Shown here: in pieces, positions 37,431 to 50,297 of the stretch
How positions within the stretch are numbered: the stretch's first letter is position 1
How the letters are laid out: the number at the start of each line of letters is the position of its first letter
Origin: Pontederia crassipes
Lineage: Eukaryota > Streptophyta > Magnoliopsida > Commelinales > Pontederiaceae
NCBI GenBank assembly: GCA_030549335.1
Contig: CM060197.1
Location: 17,000,501-17,064,500 of the forward strand
DNA length: 64,000 nt
Direction of reading: 5' to 3'
Translations under genes and position numbers: made by a program
The notes under the pieces: model-generated
The model's input: only the letters and a program-made list of their open reading frames with translations
The model's database searches: none
Told to the model about the DNA's origin: nothing

Positions 37431-40400
37431 TTTGAACCTAACTCTAAGACTCTAATTCCCAAGAGCGTTATCTTTGATTGTAACAGTTCAACATCGGTTT
37501 GAAATAGAGTTAAAGTTCTAAAGATCTATCACCACTTATGACACCCAAAGGTTGTCATAAGTATGTATAACTTATAGCTTTGAACCTAACTCTAAGACTC
37601 TAATCCCCAAGGGCGTTATTTTTTATTGTAACGGTTCAACTTCGGTTTGAAATAGAGTTATAGTTCTAAAGATCTATCACCTCGTAGGACACCCAAAGGT
37701 TGTCATAAGTATCTATAACTTATAGCTTTGAACCTAACTCTAAGACTCTAATCCCCAAGAGCATTATCTTTGATTGTAAGGGTTCAACTTCGGTTTGAAA
37801 TAGAGTTAAAGTTCTAAAGATCTATCACCTCTTAGGACACCCAAAGGTTGTCATAATTATCTATAACTTATAGCTTTGAACCTAACTCTAAGACTCTAAT
37901 CCCTAAGAGCGTTATCTTTGATTGAACGGTTCAACTTCGGTTTGAAATAGAGTTAAAGTTCTAAAGATCTATCACCTCTTAGGACACCCAAAGGTTGTAA
38001 TACGTATCTATAACTTATAACTTTGAACCTAACTCTAAGACTCTAATCCCCAAGAGCGTTATCTTTGATTGTAACGGTTCAACTTCGGTTTGAAATAGAG
38101 TTAAAGTTCTAAAGATCTATCACCTCTTAGGACACCCAAAGGTTGTAATAAGTATCTATAACTTATAGCTTTGAACCTAACTCTAAGACTCTAATCCCTA
38201 AGAGCATTATCTTTGATTGTAACGGTTCAACTTCGGTTTGAAATAGAGTTAAAGTTCTAAAGATCTATCACCTCTTAGGACACCCAAAGGTTGTAATAAG
38301 TACCTATAACGTATAGATTTGAACCTAACTCTATGACTCTAATCCCCAAGAGCGTTATCTTTGATTGTAACGGTTCAACTTCGGTTTGAAATAGAGTTAA
38401 AGTTCTAAAGATCTATCACCTCTTAGGACACCCAAAGGTTGTAATAGGTATCTATAACGTATAGCTTTGAACCTAAGTCTATGATTCTAATCCCCAAGAG
38501 CGTTATCTTTGATTGTAACGGTTCAACTTCGGTTTGAAATAGAGTTAAAGTTCTAAAGATCTATCACCTCTTAGGACACCCAAAGTTTGTGATAAGTATC
38601 TATAACTTATAGCTTTGAACCTAACTCTAAGACTCTAATTCCCAAGAGCGTTATCTTTGATTGTAACAGTTCAACATCGGTTTGAAATAGAGTTAAAGTT
38701 CTAAAGATCTATCACCACTTATGACACCCAAAGGTTGTCATAAGTATGTATAACTTATAGCTTTGAACCTAACTCTAAGACTCTAATCCCCAAGAGCGTT
38801 ATCTTTGATTGTAACGGTTCAACTTCGGTTTGAAATAGAGTTAAAGTTCTAAAGATCTATCACCTCTTAGGACACCCAAAGGTTGTAATACGTATCTATA
38901 ACTTATAACTTTGAACCTAACTCTGACTCTAATCCCCAATAGCGTTATCTTTGATTGTAACGGTTCAACTTCGGTTTGAAATAGAGTTAAAGTTCTAAAG
39001 ATCTATCACCTCTTAGGACACCCAAAGGTTGTAATAAGTATCTATAACTTATAGCTTTGAACCTAACTCTAAGACTCTAATTCCCAAGAGCGTTATCTTT
39101 GATTGTAACAGTTCAACATCGGTTTGAAATAGAGTTAAAAGTTCTAAAGATCTATCACCTCTTAGGACACCCAAAGGTTGTAATAAGTATCTATAACTTA
39201 TAGCTTTGAACCTAACTCAAAGACTCTAATACCCAAGAGCGAAATCTTTGATTGTAACGGTTCAACTTCGGTTTGAAATAGAGTTAAAGTTCTAAAGATC
39301 TATCACCTCTTAGGACACCCAAAGGTTGTAATAAGTATCTATAACTTATAGCTTTGAACCTAACTCTAAGACTCTAATCCCTAAGAGCATTATCTTTGAT
39401 TGTAAAGGTTCAACTTCGGTATGAAATAGAGTTAAAGTTCTAAAGATCTATCACCTCTTAGGACACCCAAAGGTTGTAATAAGTATCTATAACGTATAGT
39501 TTTGAACCTAACTCTATGACTCTAATCCCCAAGAGCGTTATCTTTGATTGTAACGGTTCAACTTCGGTTTGAAATAGAGTTAAAGTTCTAAAGATCTATC
39601 AACTCTTAGGACACCCAAAGGTTGTAATAAGTATCTATAACGTATAGCTTTGAACCTAAGTCTATGACTCTAATCCCCAAGAGCGTTATCTTTGATTGTA
39701 ACGGTTCAACTTCGGTTTGAAATAGAGTTAAAGTTCTAAAGATCTATCACCACTTATGACACCCAAAGGTTGTCATAAGTATGTATAACTTATAGCTTTG
39801 AGCCTAACTCTAAGACTCTAATCCCCAAGAGCGTTATCTTTGATTGTAACGGTTCAACTTCGATTTGAAATAGAGTTAAAGTTCTAAAGATCTATCACCT
39901 CTTAGGACACCCAAAGGTTGTCATAAGTATCTATAATTTATAGCTTTGAACCTAACTCTAAGAGTCTAATCCCCAAGAGCGTTATCTTTTATTGTAACGG
40001 TTCAACTTCTGTTTGAAATAGAGTTAAATTTCTAAAGATCTATCACCTCTTATGACACCCAAAGGTTGTAATAAGTCTCTATAACTTATAACTTTGAACC
40101 TACCTCTAAGACTCTAATCCCCAAGAGCGTTATCTTTGATTGTAACGGTTCAACTTCGGTTTGAAATAGAGTTATAGTTCTAAATATCTATAACCTCTTA
40201 GGACACCCAAAGGTTGTCATAAGTATCTATAACTTATAACTTTGAACCTAACACTAAGACTCTAATCCCCCAGAGCGTTATCTTTGATTGTAACAGTTCA
40301 ACTTCGGTTTGAAATAGAGTTAAAGTTCTAAAGATCTATCACCTCTTAGGACACCAAAGGTTGTCATAAGTATCTATAACTTATAGCTTTGAACCTAACT

Positions 40401-41422
40401 CTAAGACTCTAATCCCTAAGAGCGTTATCTTTGATTGAACGATTCAACTTCGGTTTGAAATAGAGTTAAAGTTCTAAAGATCTATCACCTCTTAGGACAC
40501 CCAAAGGTTGTAATACATATCTATAACTTATAACTTTGAACCTAACTCTATGACTCTAATCCCCAAGAGCGTTATCTTTGATTGTAACGGTTCAACTTCG
40601 GTTTGAAATAGAGTTAAAGTTCTAAAGATCTATCACCTCTTAGGACACCCAAAGGTTGTAATAAGTATCTATAACTTATAGCTTTGAACCTAACTCTAAG
40701 ACTCTAATTCCCAAGAGCGTTATCTTTGATTGTAACAGTTCAACATCGGTTTGAAATAGAGTTAAAGTTCTAAAGATCTATCACCACTTATGACACCCAA
40801 AGGTTGTCATAAGTATGTATAACTTATAGCTTTGAACCTAACTCTAAGACTCTAATCCCCAAGGGCGTTATTTTTTATTGTAACGGTTCAACTTCGGTTT
40901 GAAATAGAGTTAAAGTTCTAAAGATCTATCACCTCTTAGGACACCCAAAGGTTGTAATACGTATCTATAACTTATAACTTTGAACCTAACTCTAAGACTC
41001 TAATCCCCAAGAGCGTTATCTTTGATTGTAACGGTTCAACTTCGGTTTGAAATAGAGTTAAAGTTCTAAAGATCTATCACCTCTTAGGACACCCAAAGGT
41101 TGTAATAAGTACCTATAACGTATAGATTTGAACCTAACTCTATGACTCTAATCCCCAAGAGCGTTATCTTTGATTGTAACGGTTCAACTTCGGTTTGAAA
41201 TAGAGTTAAAGTTCTAAAGATCTATCACCTCTTAGGACACCCAAAGGTTGTAATAGGTATCTATAACGTATAGCTTTGAACCTAAGTCTATGATTCTAAT
41301 CCCCAAGAGCGTTATCTTTGATTGTAACGGTTCAACTTCGGTTTGAAATAGAGTTAAAGTTCTAAAGATCTATCACCTCTTAGGACACCCAAAGTTTGTG
41401 ATAAGTATCTATAACTTATAGC
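37431..41422 (+). repeat. Subfamily B, 27-unit HOR (3,992 bp), copy 1
   Basis: All units here have the B bases A10, G37, T43 and T89 (CCTAAC, GAGCGTTA, TCTTTG, GTTCTAAAG). Twenty-seven units with net -4 bp: -1 near 37,924 (GATTGAACGG), -2 near 38,922 (CTCTGACTCT), +1 near 39,136 (GTTAAAAGTTC), -1 near 40,355 (ACACCAAAGG) and -1 near 40,437. Tags: ACATCGG with CCACTTATGAC and GTATGTAT, GGGCGTTATTTTTT with ATAGTTC and CTCGTAGG, GCATTATC with GTAAGGG, GAGCGAAATC, GGTATGAAAT, TCAACTCTTAGG, GAGCCTAAC, AAGAGTCTAAT. Copy 2 starts at 41,423. Confidence 0.92.
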
Positions 41423-44400
41423 TTTGAACCTAACTCTAAGACTCTAATTCCCAAGAGCGTTATCTTTGATTGTAACAGTTCAACATCGGTTTGAAATAGA
41501 GTTAAAGTTCTAAAGATCTATCACCACTTATGACACCCAAAGGTTGTCATAAGTATGTATAACTTATAGCTTTGAACCTAACTCTAAGACTCTAATCCCC
41601 AAGGGCGTTATTTTTTATTGTAACGGTTCAACTTCGGTTTGAAATAGAGTTATAGTTCTAAAGATCTATCACCTCGTAGGACACCCAAAGGTTGTCATAA
41701 GTATCTATAACTTATAGCTTTGAACCTAACTCTAAGACTCTAATCCCCAAGAGCATTATCTTTGATTGTAAGGGTTCAACTTCGGTTTGAAATAGAGTTA
41801 GAGTTCTAAAGATCTATCACCTCTTAGGACACCCAAAGGTTGTCATAATTATCTATAACTTATAGCTTTGAACCTAACTCTAAGACTCTAATCCCTAAGA
41901 GCGTTATCTTTGGTTGAACGGTTCAACTTCGGTTTGAAATAGAGTTAAAGTTCTAAAGATCTATCACCTCTTAGGACACCCAAAGGTTTGAATACGTATC
42001 TATAATTTATAACTTTGAACCTAACTCTAAGACTCTAATCCCCAAGAGCGTTATCTTTGATTGTAACGGTTCAACTTCGGTTTGAAATAGAGTTAAAGTT
42101 CTAAAGATCTATCACCTCTTAGGACACCCAAAGGTTGTAATAAGTATCTATAACTTATAGCTTTGAACCTAACTCTAAGACTCTAATCCCTAAGAGCATT
42201 ATCTTTGATTGTAACGGTTCAACTTCGGTTTGAAATAGAGTTAAAGTTCTAAAGATCTATCACCTCTTAGGACACCCAAAGGTTGTAATAAGTACCTATA
42301 ACGTATAGATTTGAACCTAACTCTATGACTCTAATCCCCAAGAGCGTTATCTTTGATTGTAACGGTTCAACTTCGGTTTGAAATAGAGTTAAAGTTCTAA
42401 AGATCTATCACCTCTTAGGACACCCAATGGTTGTAATAGGTATCTATAACGTATAGCTTTGAACCTAAGTCTATGATTCTAATCCCCAAGAGCGTTATCT
42501 TTGATTGTAACGGTTCAACTTCGGTTTGAAATAGAGTTAAAGTTCTAAAGATCTATCACCTCTTAGGACACCCAAAGTTTGTGATAAGTATCTATAACTT
42601 ATAGCTTTGAACCTAACTCTAAGACTCTAATTCTCAAGAGCGTTATCTTTGATTGTAACAGTTCAACATCGGTTTGAAATAGAGTTAAAGTTCTAAAGAT
42701 CTATCACCACTTATGACACCCAAAGGTTGTCATAAGTATGTATAACTTATAGCTTTGAACCTAACTCTAAGACTCTAATCCCCAAGAGCGTTATCTTTGA
42801 TTGTAACGGTTCAACTTCGGTTTGAAATAGAGTTAAAGTTCTAAAGATCTATCACCTCTTAGGACACCCAAAGGTTGTAATACGTATCTATAACTTATAA
42901 CTTTGAACCTAACTCTAAGACTCTAATCCCCAATAGCGTTATCTTTGATTGTAACGGTTCAACTTCGGTTTGAAATAGAGTTAAAGTTCTAAAGATCTAT
43001 CACCTCTTAGGACACCCAAAGGTTGTAATAAGTATCTATAACTTATAGCTTTGAACCTAACTCTAAGACTCTAATTCCCAAGAGCGTTATCTTTGATTGT
43101 AACAGTTCAACATCGGTTTGAAATAGAGTTAAAAGTTCTAAAGATCTATCACCTCTTAGGACACCCAAAGGTTGTAATAAGTATCTATAACTTATAGCTT
43201 TGAACCTAACTCAAAGACTCTAATACCCAAGAGCGAAATCTTTGATTGTAACGGTTCAACTTCGGTTTGAAATAGAGTTAAAGTTCTAAAGATCTATCAC
43301 CTCTTAGGACACCCAAAGGTTGTAATAAGTATCTATAACTTATAGCTTTGAACCTAACTCTAAGACTCTAATCCCTAAGAGCATTATCTTTGATTGTAAA
43401 GGTTCAACTTCGGTATGAAATAGAGTTAAAGTTCTAAAGATCTATCACCTCTTAGGACACCCAAAGGTTGTAATAAGTATCTATAACGTATAGTTTTGAA
43501 CCTAACTCTATGACTCTAATCCCCAAGAGCGTTATCTTTGATTGTAACGGTTCAACTTCGGTTTGAAATAGAGTTAAAGTTCTAAAGATCTATCAACTCT
43601 TAGGACACCCAAAGGTTGTAATAAGTATCTATAACGTATAGCTTTGAACCAAAGTCTATGACTCTAATCCCCAAGAGCGTTATCTTTGATTGTAACGGTT
43701 CAACTTCGGTTTGAAATAGAGTTAAAGTTCTAAAGATCTATCACCACTTATGACACCCAAAGGTTGTCATAAGTATGTATAACTTATAGCTTTGAGCCTA
43801 ACTCTAAGACTCTAATCCCCAAGAGCGTTATCTTTGATTGTAACGGTTCAACTTCGGTTTGAAATAGAGTTAAAGTTCTAAAGATCTATCACCTTTTAGG
43901 ACACCCAAAGGTTGTCATAAGTATCTATAATTTATAGCTTTGAACCTAACTCTAAGAGTCTAATCCCCAAGAGCGTTATCTTTTATTGTAACGGTTCAAC
44001 TTCTGTTTGAAATAGAGTTAAATTTCTAAAGATCTATCACCTCTTATGACACCCAAAGGTTGTAATAAGTCTCTATAACTTATAACTTTGAACCTACCTC
44101 TAAGACTCTAATCCCCAAGAGCGTTATCTTTGATTGTAACGGTTCAACTTCGGTTTGAAATAGAGTTATAGTTCTAAATATCTATAACCTCTTAGGACAC
44201 CCAAAGGTTGTCATAAGTATCTATAACTTATAACTTTGAACCTAACACTAAGACTCTAATCCCCCAGAGCGTTATCTTTGATTGTAACAGTTCAACTTCG
44301 GTTTGAAATAGAGTTAAAGTTCTAAAGATCTATCACCTCTTAGGACACCAAAGGTTGTCATAAGTATCTATAACTTATAGCTTTGAACCTAACTCTAAGA

Positions 44401-44430
44401 CTCTAATCCCTAAGAGCGTTATCTTTGATT
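41423..44430 (+). repeat. Subfamily B 27-unit HOR, copy 2 (about 20 units)
   Basis: Matches copy 1 at +3,992 bp: ACATCGG at 41,483 and 42,666 against 37,491 and 38,674, with GAGCGAAATC, GGTATGAAAT, GAGCCTAAC and AAGAGTCTAAT in the same order. The 2-bp loss of copy 1 near 38,922 is absent, so the local shift becomes 3,994. Similarity stops in the unit starting 44,382, near 44,430, where copy 1 has GATTGAACGATT and this copy has GATTATAACGG. The remaining tail of copy 1 (about 40,385-40,850) reappears elsewhere, at about 46,600-47,065. Confidence 0.9.
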
Positions 44431-45121
44431 ATAACGGTTCAACTTCGGTATGAAATAGAGTTAAAGTTCTAAAGATCTATCACCTCTTAGGACACCCAAA
44501 GGTTGTAATAAGTATCTATAACTTATAGCTTTGAACCTAACTCTAAGACTCTAATCCCCAAGAGCGTTATCTTTGATTGTAACGGTTCAACTTCGGTTTG
44601 AAATAGAGTTAAAGTTCTAAAGATCTATCACCTCTTAGGACACCCAAAGGTTGTAATAAGTATCTATAACTTATAGCTTTGAACCTAACTCTAAGACTCT
44701 AATCCCCAAGAGCGTTATCTTTGATTGTAACGGTTCAACTTCGGTTTGAAATAGAGTTAAAGTTCTAAAGATCTATCACCTCTTAGGACACCCAAAGGTT
44801 GTCATAAGTATCTATAACTTATAGCTTTGAACCTAACTCTAAGACTCTAATCCCCAAGAGCGTTATCTTTGATTGTAACGGTTCAACTTCGGTTTGAAAT
44901 AGAGTTAAAGTTCTAAAGATCTATCACCTCTTAGGACACCCAAAGGTTGTAATAAGTATCTATAACTTATAGCTTTGAACCTAACTCTAAGACTCTAATC
45001 CCCAAGAGCGTTATCTTTGATTGTAACGGTTCAACTTCGGTTTGAAATAGAGTTAAAGTTCTAAAGATCTATCACCTCTTATGACACCCAAAGGTTGTAA
45101 TAAGTATCTATAACTTATAGC
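44382..45121 (+). repeat. Run of five near-consensus B units
   Basis: Five consecutive 148-bp units that differ from each other at very few bases (GGTATG in the first, GTCATAAG in the third, CTTATGAC in the fifth). They lack the tags that mark flanking HOR units. Such a run suggests recent single-unit amplification at the join between the 27-unit HOR and the 8-10-unit HOR. Confidence 0.8.
44530..44677 (+). repeat. Reference unit, subfamily B
   Basis: Consensus-like B unit: CCTAACTC at 7-14, GAGCGTTATCTTTG at 33-46, GTTCTAAAG at 85-93 and AAAGGTTG at 117-124. It shares the 57-73 inverted repeat, AGATCT and the 135-147 dyad with subfamily A. G37 creates a third CpG (GAGCG); variants GAGCATT and GAGTGTT (near 50,627) are the transitions expected when that CpG is methylated and deaminates. 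Confidence 0.93.
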
Positions 45122-46304
45122 TTTGAACCTAACTCTAAGACTCTAATCCCCAAGGGCGTTATTTTTTATTGTAACGGTTCAACTTCGGTTTGAAATAGAG
45201 TTATAGTTCTAAAGATCTATCACCTCGTAGGACACCCAAAGGTTGTCATAAGTATCTATAACTTATAGCTTTGAACCTAACTCTAAGACTCTAATCCCCA
45301 AGAGCATTATCTTTGATTGTAAGGGTTCAACTTCGGTTTGAAATAGAGTTAAAGTTCTAAAGATCTATCACCTCTTAGGACACCCAAAGGTTGTAATAAG
45401 TATCTATAACTTATAGCTTTGAACCTAACTCTAAGACTCTAATCCCTAAGAGCGTTATCTTTGATTGAACGGTTCAACTTCGGTTTGAAATAGAGTTAAA
45501 GTTCTAAAGATCTATCACCTCTTAGGACACCCAAAGGTTGTAATACGTATCTATAACTTATAACTTTGAACCTAACTCTAAGACTCTAATCCCCAAGAGC
45601 GTTATCTTTGATTGTAACGGTTCAACTTCGGTTTGAAATAGAGTTAAAGTTCTAAAGATCTATCACCTCTTAGGACACCCAAAGGTTGTAATAAGTATCT
45701 ATAACTTATAGCTTTGAACCTAACTCTAAGACTCTAATCCCTAAGAGCATTATCTTTGATTGTAACGGTTCAACTTCGGTTTGAAATAGAGTTAAAGTTC
45801 TAAAGATCTATCACCTCTTAGGACACCCAAAGGTTGTAATAAGTACCTATAACGTATAGCTTTGAACCTAGCTCTATGACTCTAATCCCCAAGAGCGTTA
45901 TCTTTGATTGTAACGGTTCAACTTCGGTTTGAAATAGAGTTAAAGTTCTAAAGATCTATCACCTCTTAGGACACCCAAAGGTTGTCATAAGTATCTATAA
46001 CTTATAGCTTTGAACCTAACTCTAAGACTCTAATCCCCAAGAGCGTTATCTTTGATTGTAACGGTTCAACTTCGGTTTGAAATAGAGTTAAAGTTCTAAA
46101 GATCTATCACCTCTTAGGACACCCAAAGGTTGTGATAAGTATCTATAACTTATAGCTTTGAACCTAACTCTAAGACTCTAATCCCCAAGAGCGTTATCTT
46201 TGATTGTAACGGTTCAACTTCGTTTTGAAATAGAGTTAAAGTTCTAAAGATCTATCACCTCTTATGACACCCAAAGGTTGTAATAAGTATCTATAACTTA
46301 TAGC
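45122..46304 (+). repeat. Variable HOR unit 1: 8 B units, 1,183 bp
   Basis: Begins with the marker unit (GGGCGTTATTTTTTATT, ATAGTTC, CTCGTAGG, GTCATAAG), then GCATTATC/GTAAGGG, then a 147-bp unit (45,418-45,564, GATTGAACGG), then a CTTATAACTT-headed unit, GCATTATC with GTACCT, a CTCTATGACT unit, a GTGATAAG unit and a CGTTTTG/CTTATGAC unit. Length is 8 x 148 - 1. The marker unit is also present singly in the 27-unit HOR (near 37,579 and 41,571), so this shorter HOR looks excised from it. Confidence 0.88.
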
Positions 46305-47635
46305 TTTGAACCTAACTCTAAGACTCTAATCCCCAAGGGCGTTATTTTTTATTGTAATGGTTCAACTTCGGTTTGAAATAGAGTTATAGTTCTAAAGATC
46401 TATCACCTCGTAGGACACCCAAAGGTTGTCATAAGTATCTATAACTTATAGCTTTGAACCTAACTCTAAGACTCTAATCCCCAAGAGCATTATCTTTGAT
46501 TGTAAGGGTTCAACTTCGGTTTGAAATAGAGTTAAAGTTCTAAAGATCTATCACCTCTTAGGACACCCAAAGGTTGTCATAATTATCTATAACTTATAGC
46601 TTTGAACCTAACTCTAAGACTCTAATCCCTAAGAGCGTTATCTTTGATTGAACGATTCAACTTCGGTTTGAAATAGAGTTAAAGTTCTAAAGATCTATCA
46701 CCTCTTAGGACACCCAAAGGTTGTAATACATATCTATAACTTATAACTTTGAACCTAACTCTATGACTCTAATCCCCAAGAGCCTTATCTTTGATTGTAA
46801 CGGTTCAACTTCGGTTTGAAATAGAGTTAAAGTTCTAAAGATCTATCACCTCTTAGGACACCCAAAGGTTGTAATAAGTATCTATAACTTATAGCTTTGA
46901 ACCTAACTCTAAGACTCTAATTCCCAAGAGCGTTATCTTTGATTGTAACAGTTCAACATCGGTTTGAAATAGAGTTAAAGTTCTAAAGATCTATCACCAC
47001 TTATGACACCCAAAGGTTGTCATAAGTATGTATAACTTATAGCTTTGAACCTAACTCTAAGACTCTAATCCCCAAGAGCGTTATCTTTGATTGTAACGGT
47101 TCAACTTCGGTTTGAAATAGAGTTAAAATTCTAAAGATCTATCACCTCTTAGGACACTCAAAGGTTGTAATAAGTATCTATAACTTATAGCTTTGAACCT
47201 AACTCTAAGACTATAATCCCCAAGAGCGTTATCTTTGATTGTAACGGTTCAACTTCGGTTTGAAATAGAGTTAAAGTTCTAAAGATCTATCACCTCTTAG
47301 GACACCCAAAGGTTGTCATAATTATCTATAACTTATAACTTTGAACCTAACTCTAAGACTCTAATCCCCAAGAGCGTTATCTTTGATTGTAACGGTTCAA
47401 CTTCGGTTTGAAATAGAGTTAAAGTTCTAAAGATCTATCACCTCTTAGGACACCCAAAGGTTGTAATAAGTATCTATAACTTATAGCTTTGAACCTAACT
47501 CTAAGACTCTAATCCCCAAGAGCGTTATCTTTGATTGTAACGGTTCAACTTCGGTTTGAAATAGAGTTAAAGTTCTAAAGATCTATCACCTCTTATGACA
47601 CCCAAAGGTTGTAATAAGTATCTATAACTTATAGC
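46305..47635 (+). repeat. Variable HOR unit 2: 9 B units, 1,331 bp
   Basis: Same opening three units as its neighbours, including the 147-bp unit (here GATTGAACGATT). The interior is replaced by units matching the tail of the 27-unit HOR copy 1: GTAATACATATC, CTCTATGACT, then ACATCGG/CCACTTATGAC. Length is 9 x 148 - 1. The marker TAATGG near 46,357 is a CpG-to-TpG change. Confidence 0.86.
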
Positions 47636-49114
47636 TTTGAACCTAACTCTAAGACTCTAATCCCCAAGGGCGTTATTTTTTATTGTAACGGTTCAACTTC
47701 GGTTTGAAATAGAGTTATAGTTCTAAAGATCTATCACCTCGTAGGACACCCAAAGGTTGTCATAAGTATCTATAACTTATAGCTTTGAACCTAACTCTAA
47801 GACTCTAATCCCCAAGAGCATTATCTTTGATTGTAAGCGTTCAACTTCGGTTTGAAATAGAGTTAAAGTTCTAAAGATCTATCACCTCTTAGGACACCCA
47901 AAGGTTGTCATAATTATCTATAACTTATAGCTTTGAACCTAACTCTAAGACTCTAATCCCTAAGAGCGTTATCTTTGATTGAACGGTTCAACTTCGGTTT
48001 GAAATAGAGTTAAAGTTCTAAAGATCTATCACCTCTTAGGACACCCAAAGGTTGTAATACGTATCTATAACTTATAACTTTGAACCTAACTCTAAGACTC
48101 TAATCCCCAAGAGCGTTATCTTTGATTGTAACGGTTCAACTTCGGTTTGAAATAGAGTTAAAGTTCTAAAGATCTATCACCTCTTAGGACACCCACAGGT
48201 TGTAATAAGTATCTATAACTTATAGCTTTGAACCTAACTCTAAGACTCTAATCCCTAAGAGCGTTATCTTTGATTGTAACGGTTCAACTTCGGTTTGAAA
48301 TAGAGTTAAAGTTCTAAAGATCTATCACCTCTTAGGACACCCAAAGGTTGTAATAAGTACCTATAACATATAGCTTTGAACCTAACTCTATGACTCTAAT
48401 CCCCAAGAGCGTTATCTTTGATTGTAACGGTTCAACTTCGGTTTGAAATAGAGTTAAGGTTCTAAAGATCTATCACCTCTTAGGACACCCAAAGGTTGTA
48501 ATAGGTATCTATAACGTATAGCTTTGAACCTAACTCTATGACTCTAATCCCTAAGAGCGTTATCTTTGATTGTAACGGTTCAACTTCGGTTTGAAATAGA
48601 GTTAAAGTTCTAAAGATCTATCACCTCTTAGGACACCCAAAGGTTGTAATAAGTATCTATAACTTATAGCTTTGAACCTAACTCTAAGACTCTAATCCCC
48701 AAGAGCGTTATCTTTGATTGTAACGATTCAACTTCGGTTTGAAATAGAGTTAAAGTTCTAAAGATCTATCACCTCTTAGGACACCCAAAGGTTGTCATAA
48801 TTATCTATAACTTAGAACTTTGAACCTAACTCTAAGACTCTAATCCCCAAGAGCGTTATCTTTGATTGTAACGGTTCAACTTCGGTTTGAAATAGAGTTA
48901 AAGTTCTAAAGATCTATCACCTCTTAGGACACCCAAAGGTTGTAATAAGTATCTATAACTTATAGCTTTGAAACTAACTCTAAGACTCTAATCCCCAAGA
49001 GCGTTATCTTTGATTGTAACGGTTCAACTTCGGTTTGAAATAGAGTTAAAGTTCTAAAGATCTATCACCTCTTATGACACCCAAAGGTTGTAATAAGTAT
49101 CTATAACTTATAGC
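47636..49114 (+). repeat. Variable HOR unit 3: 10 B units, 1,479 bp
   Basis: Opens with the GGGCG marker unit, GCATTATC with GTAAGCG, and the 147-bp GATTGAACGG unit with GTAATACG. It continues with GTACCTATAACATA, GTTAAGGTTC and GGTATCTATAACGTA units and closes with a CTTATGAC unit. Length is 10 x 148 - 1. A CTTAGAACTT change near 48,810 and GAAACTAAC near 48,970 are private. Confidence 0.86.
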
Positions 49115-50297
49115 TTTGAACCTAACTCTAAGACTCTAATCCCCAAGGGCGTTATTTTTTATTGTAACGGTTCAACTTCGGTTTGAAATAGAGTTATAGT
49201 TCTAAAGATCTATCACCTCGTAGGACACCCAAAGGTTGTCATAAGTATCTATAACTTATAGCTTTGAACCTAACTCTAAGACTCCAATCCCCAAGAGCAT
49301 TATCTTTGATTGTAAGGGTTCAACTTCGGTTTGAAATAGAGTTAAAGTTCTAAAGATCTATCACCTCTTAGGACACCCAAAGGTTGTCATAATTATCTAT
49401 AACTTATAGCTTTGAACCTAACTCTAAGACTCTAATCCCTAATTGCGTTATCTTTGATTGAACGGTTCAACTTCGGTTTGAAATAGAGTTAAAGTTCTAA
49501 AGATCTATCACCTCTTAGGACACCCAAAGGTTGTAATACGTATCTATAACTTATAACTTTGAACCTAACTCTAAGACTCTAATCCCCAAGAGCGTTATCT
49601 TTGATTGTAACGGTTCAACTTCGGTTTGAAATAGAGTTAAAGTTCTAAAGATCTATCACCTCTTAGGACACCCAAAGGTTGTAATAAGTATCTATAACTT
49701 ATAGCTTTGAACCTAACTCTAAGACTCTAATCCCTAAGAGCATTATCTTTGATTGTAACGGTTCAACTTCGGTTTGAAATAGAGTTAAAGTTCTAAAGAT
49801 CTATCACCTCTTAGGACACCCAAAGGTTGTAATAAGTACCTATAACGTATAGCATTGAACCTAACTCTATGACTCTAATCCCCAAGAGCGTTATCTTTGA
49901 TTGTAACGGTTCAACTTCGGTTTGAAATAGAGTTAAAGTTCTAAAGATCTATCACCTCTTAGGACACCCAAAGGTTGTCATAAGTATCTATAACTTATAG
50001 CTTTGAACCTAACTCTAAGACTCTAATCCCCAAGAGCGTTATCTTTGATTGTAACGGTTCAACTTCGGTTTGAAATAGAGTTAAAGTTCTAAAGATCTAT
50101 CACCTCTTAGGACACCCAAAGGTTGTGATAAGTATCTATAACTTATAGCTTTGAACCTAACTCTAAGACTCTAATCCACAATAGCGTTATCTTTGATTGT
50201 AACGGTTCAACTTCGTTTTGAAATAGAGTTAAAGTTCTAAAGATCTATCACCTCTTATGACACCCAAAGGTTGTAATAAGTATCTATAACTTATAGC
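49115..50297 (+). repeat. Variable HOR unit 4: 8 B units, 1,183 bp
   Basis: Same eight-unit order as unit 1 (marker, GCATTATC, 147-bp GATTGAACGG, CTTATAACTT, GCATTATC/GTACCT, CTCTATGACT/GTCATAAG, GTGATAAG, CGTTTTG/CTTATGAC), so units 1 and 4 are closest relatives although they are not adjacent. Private changes: AATTGCG near 49,442, AGCATTGAAC near 49,852 and TCCACAATAG near 50,174. Confidence 0.87.
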
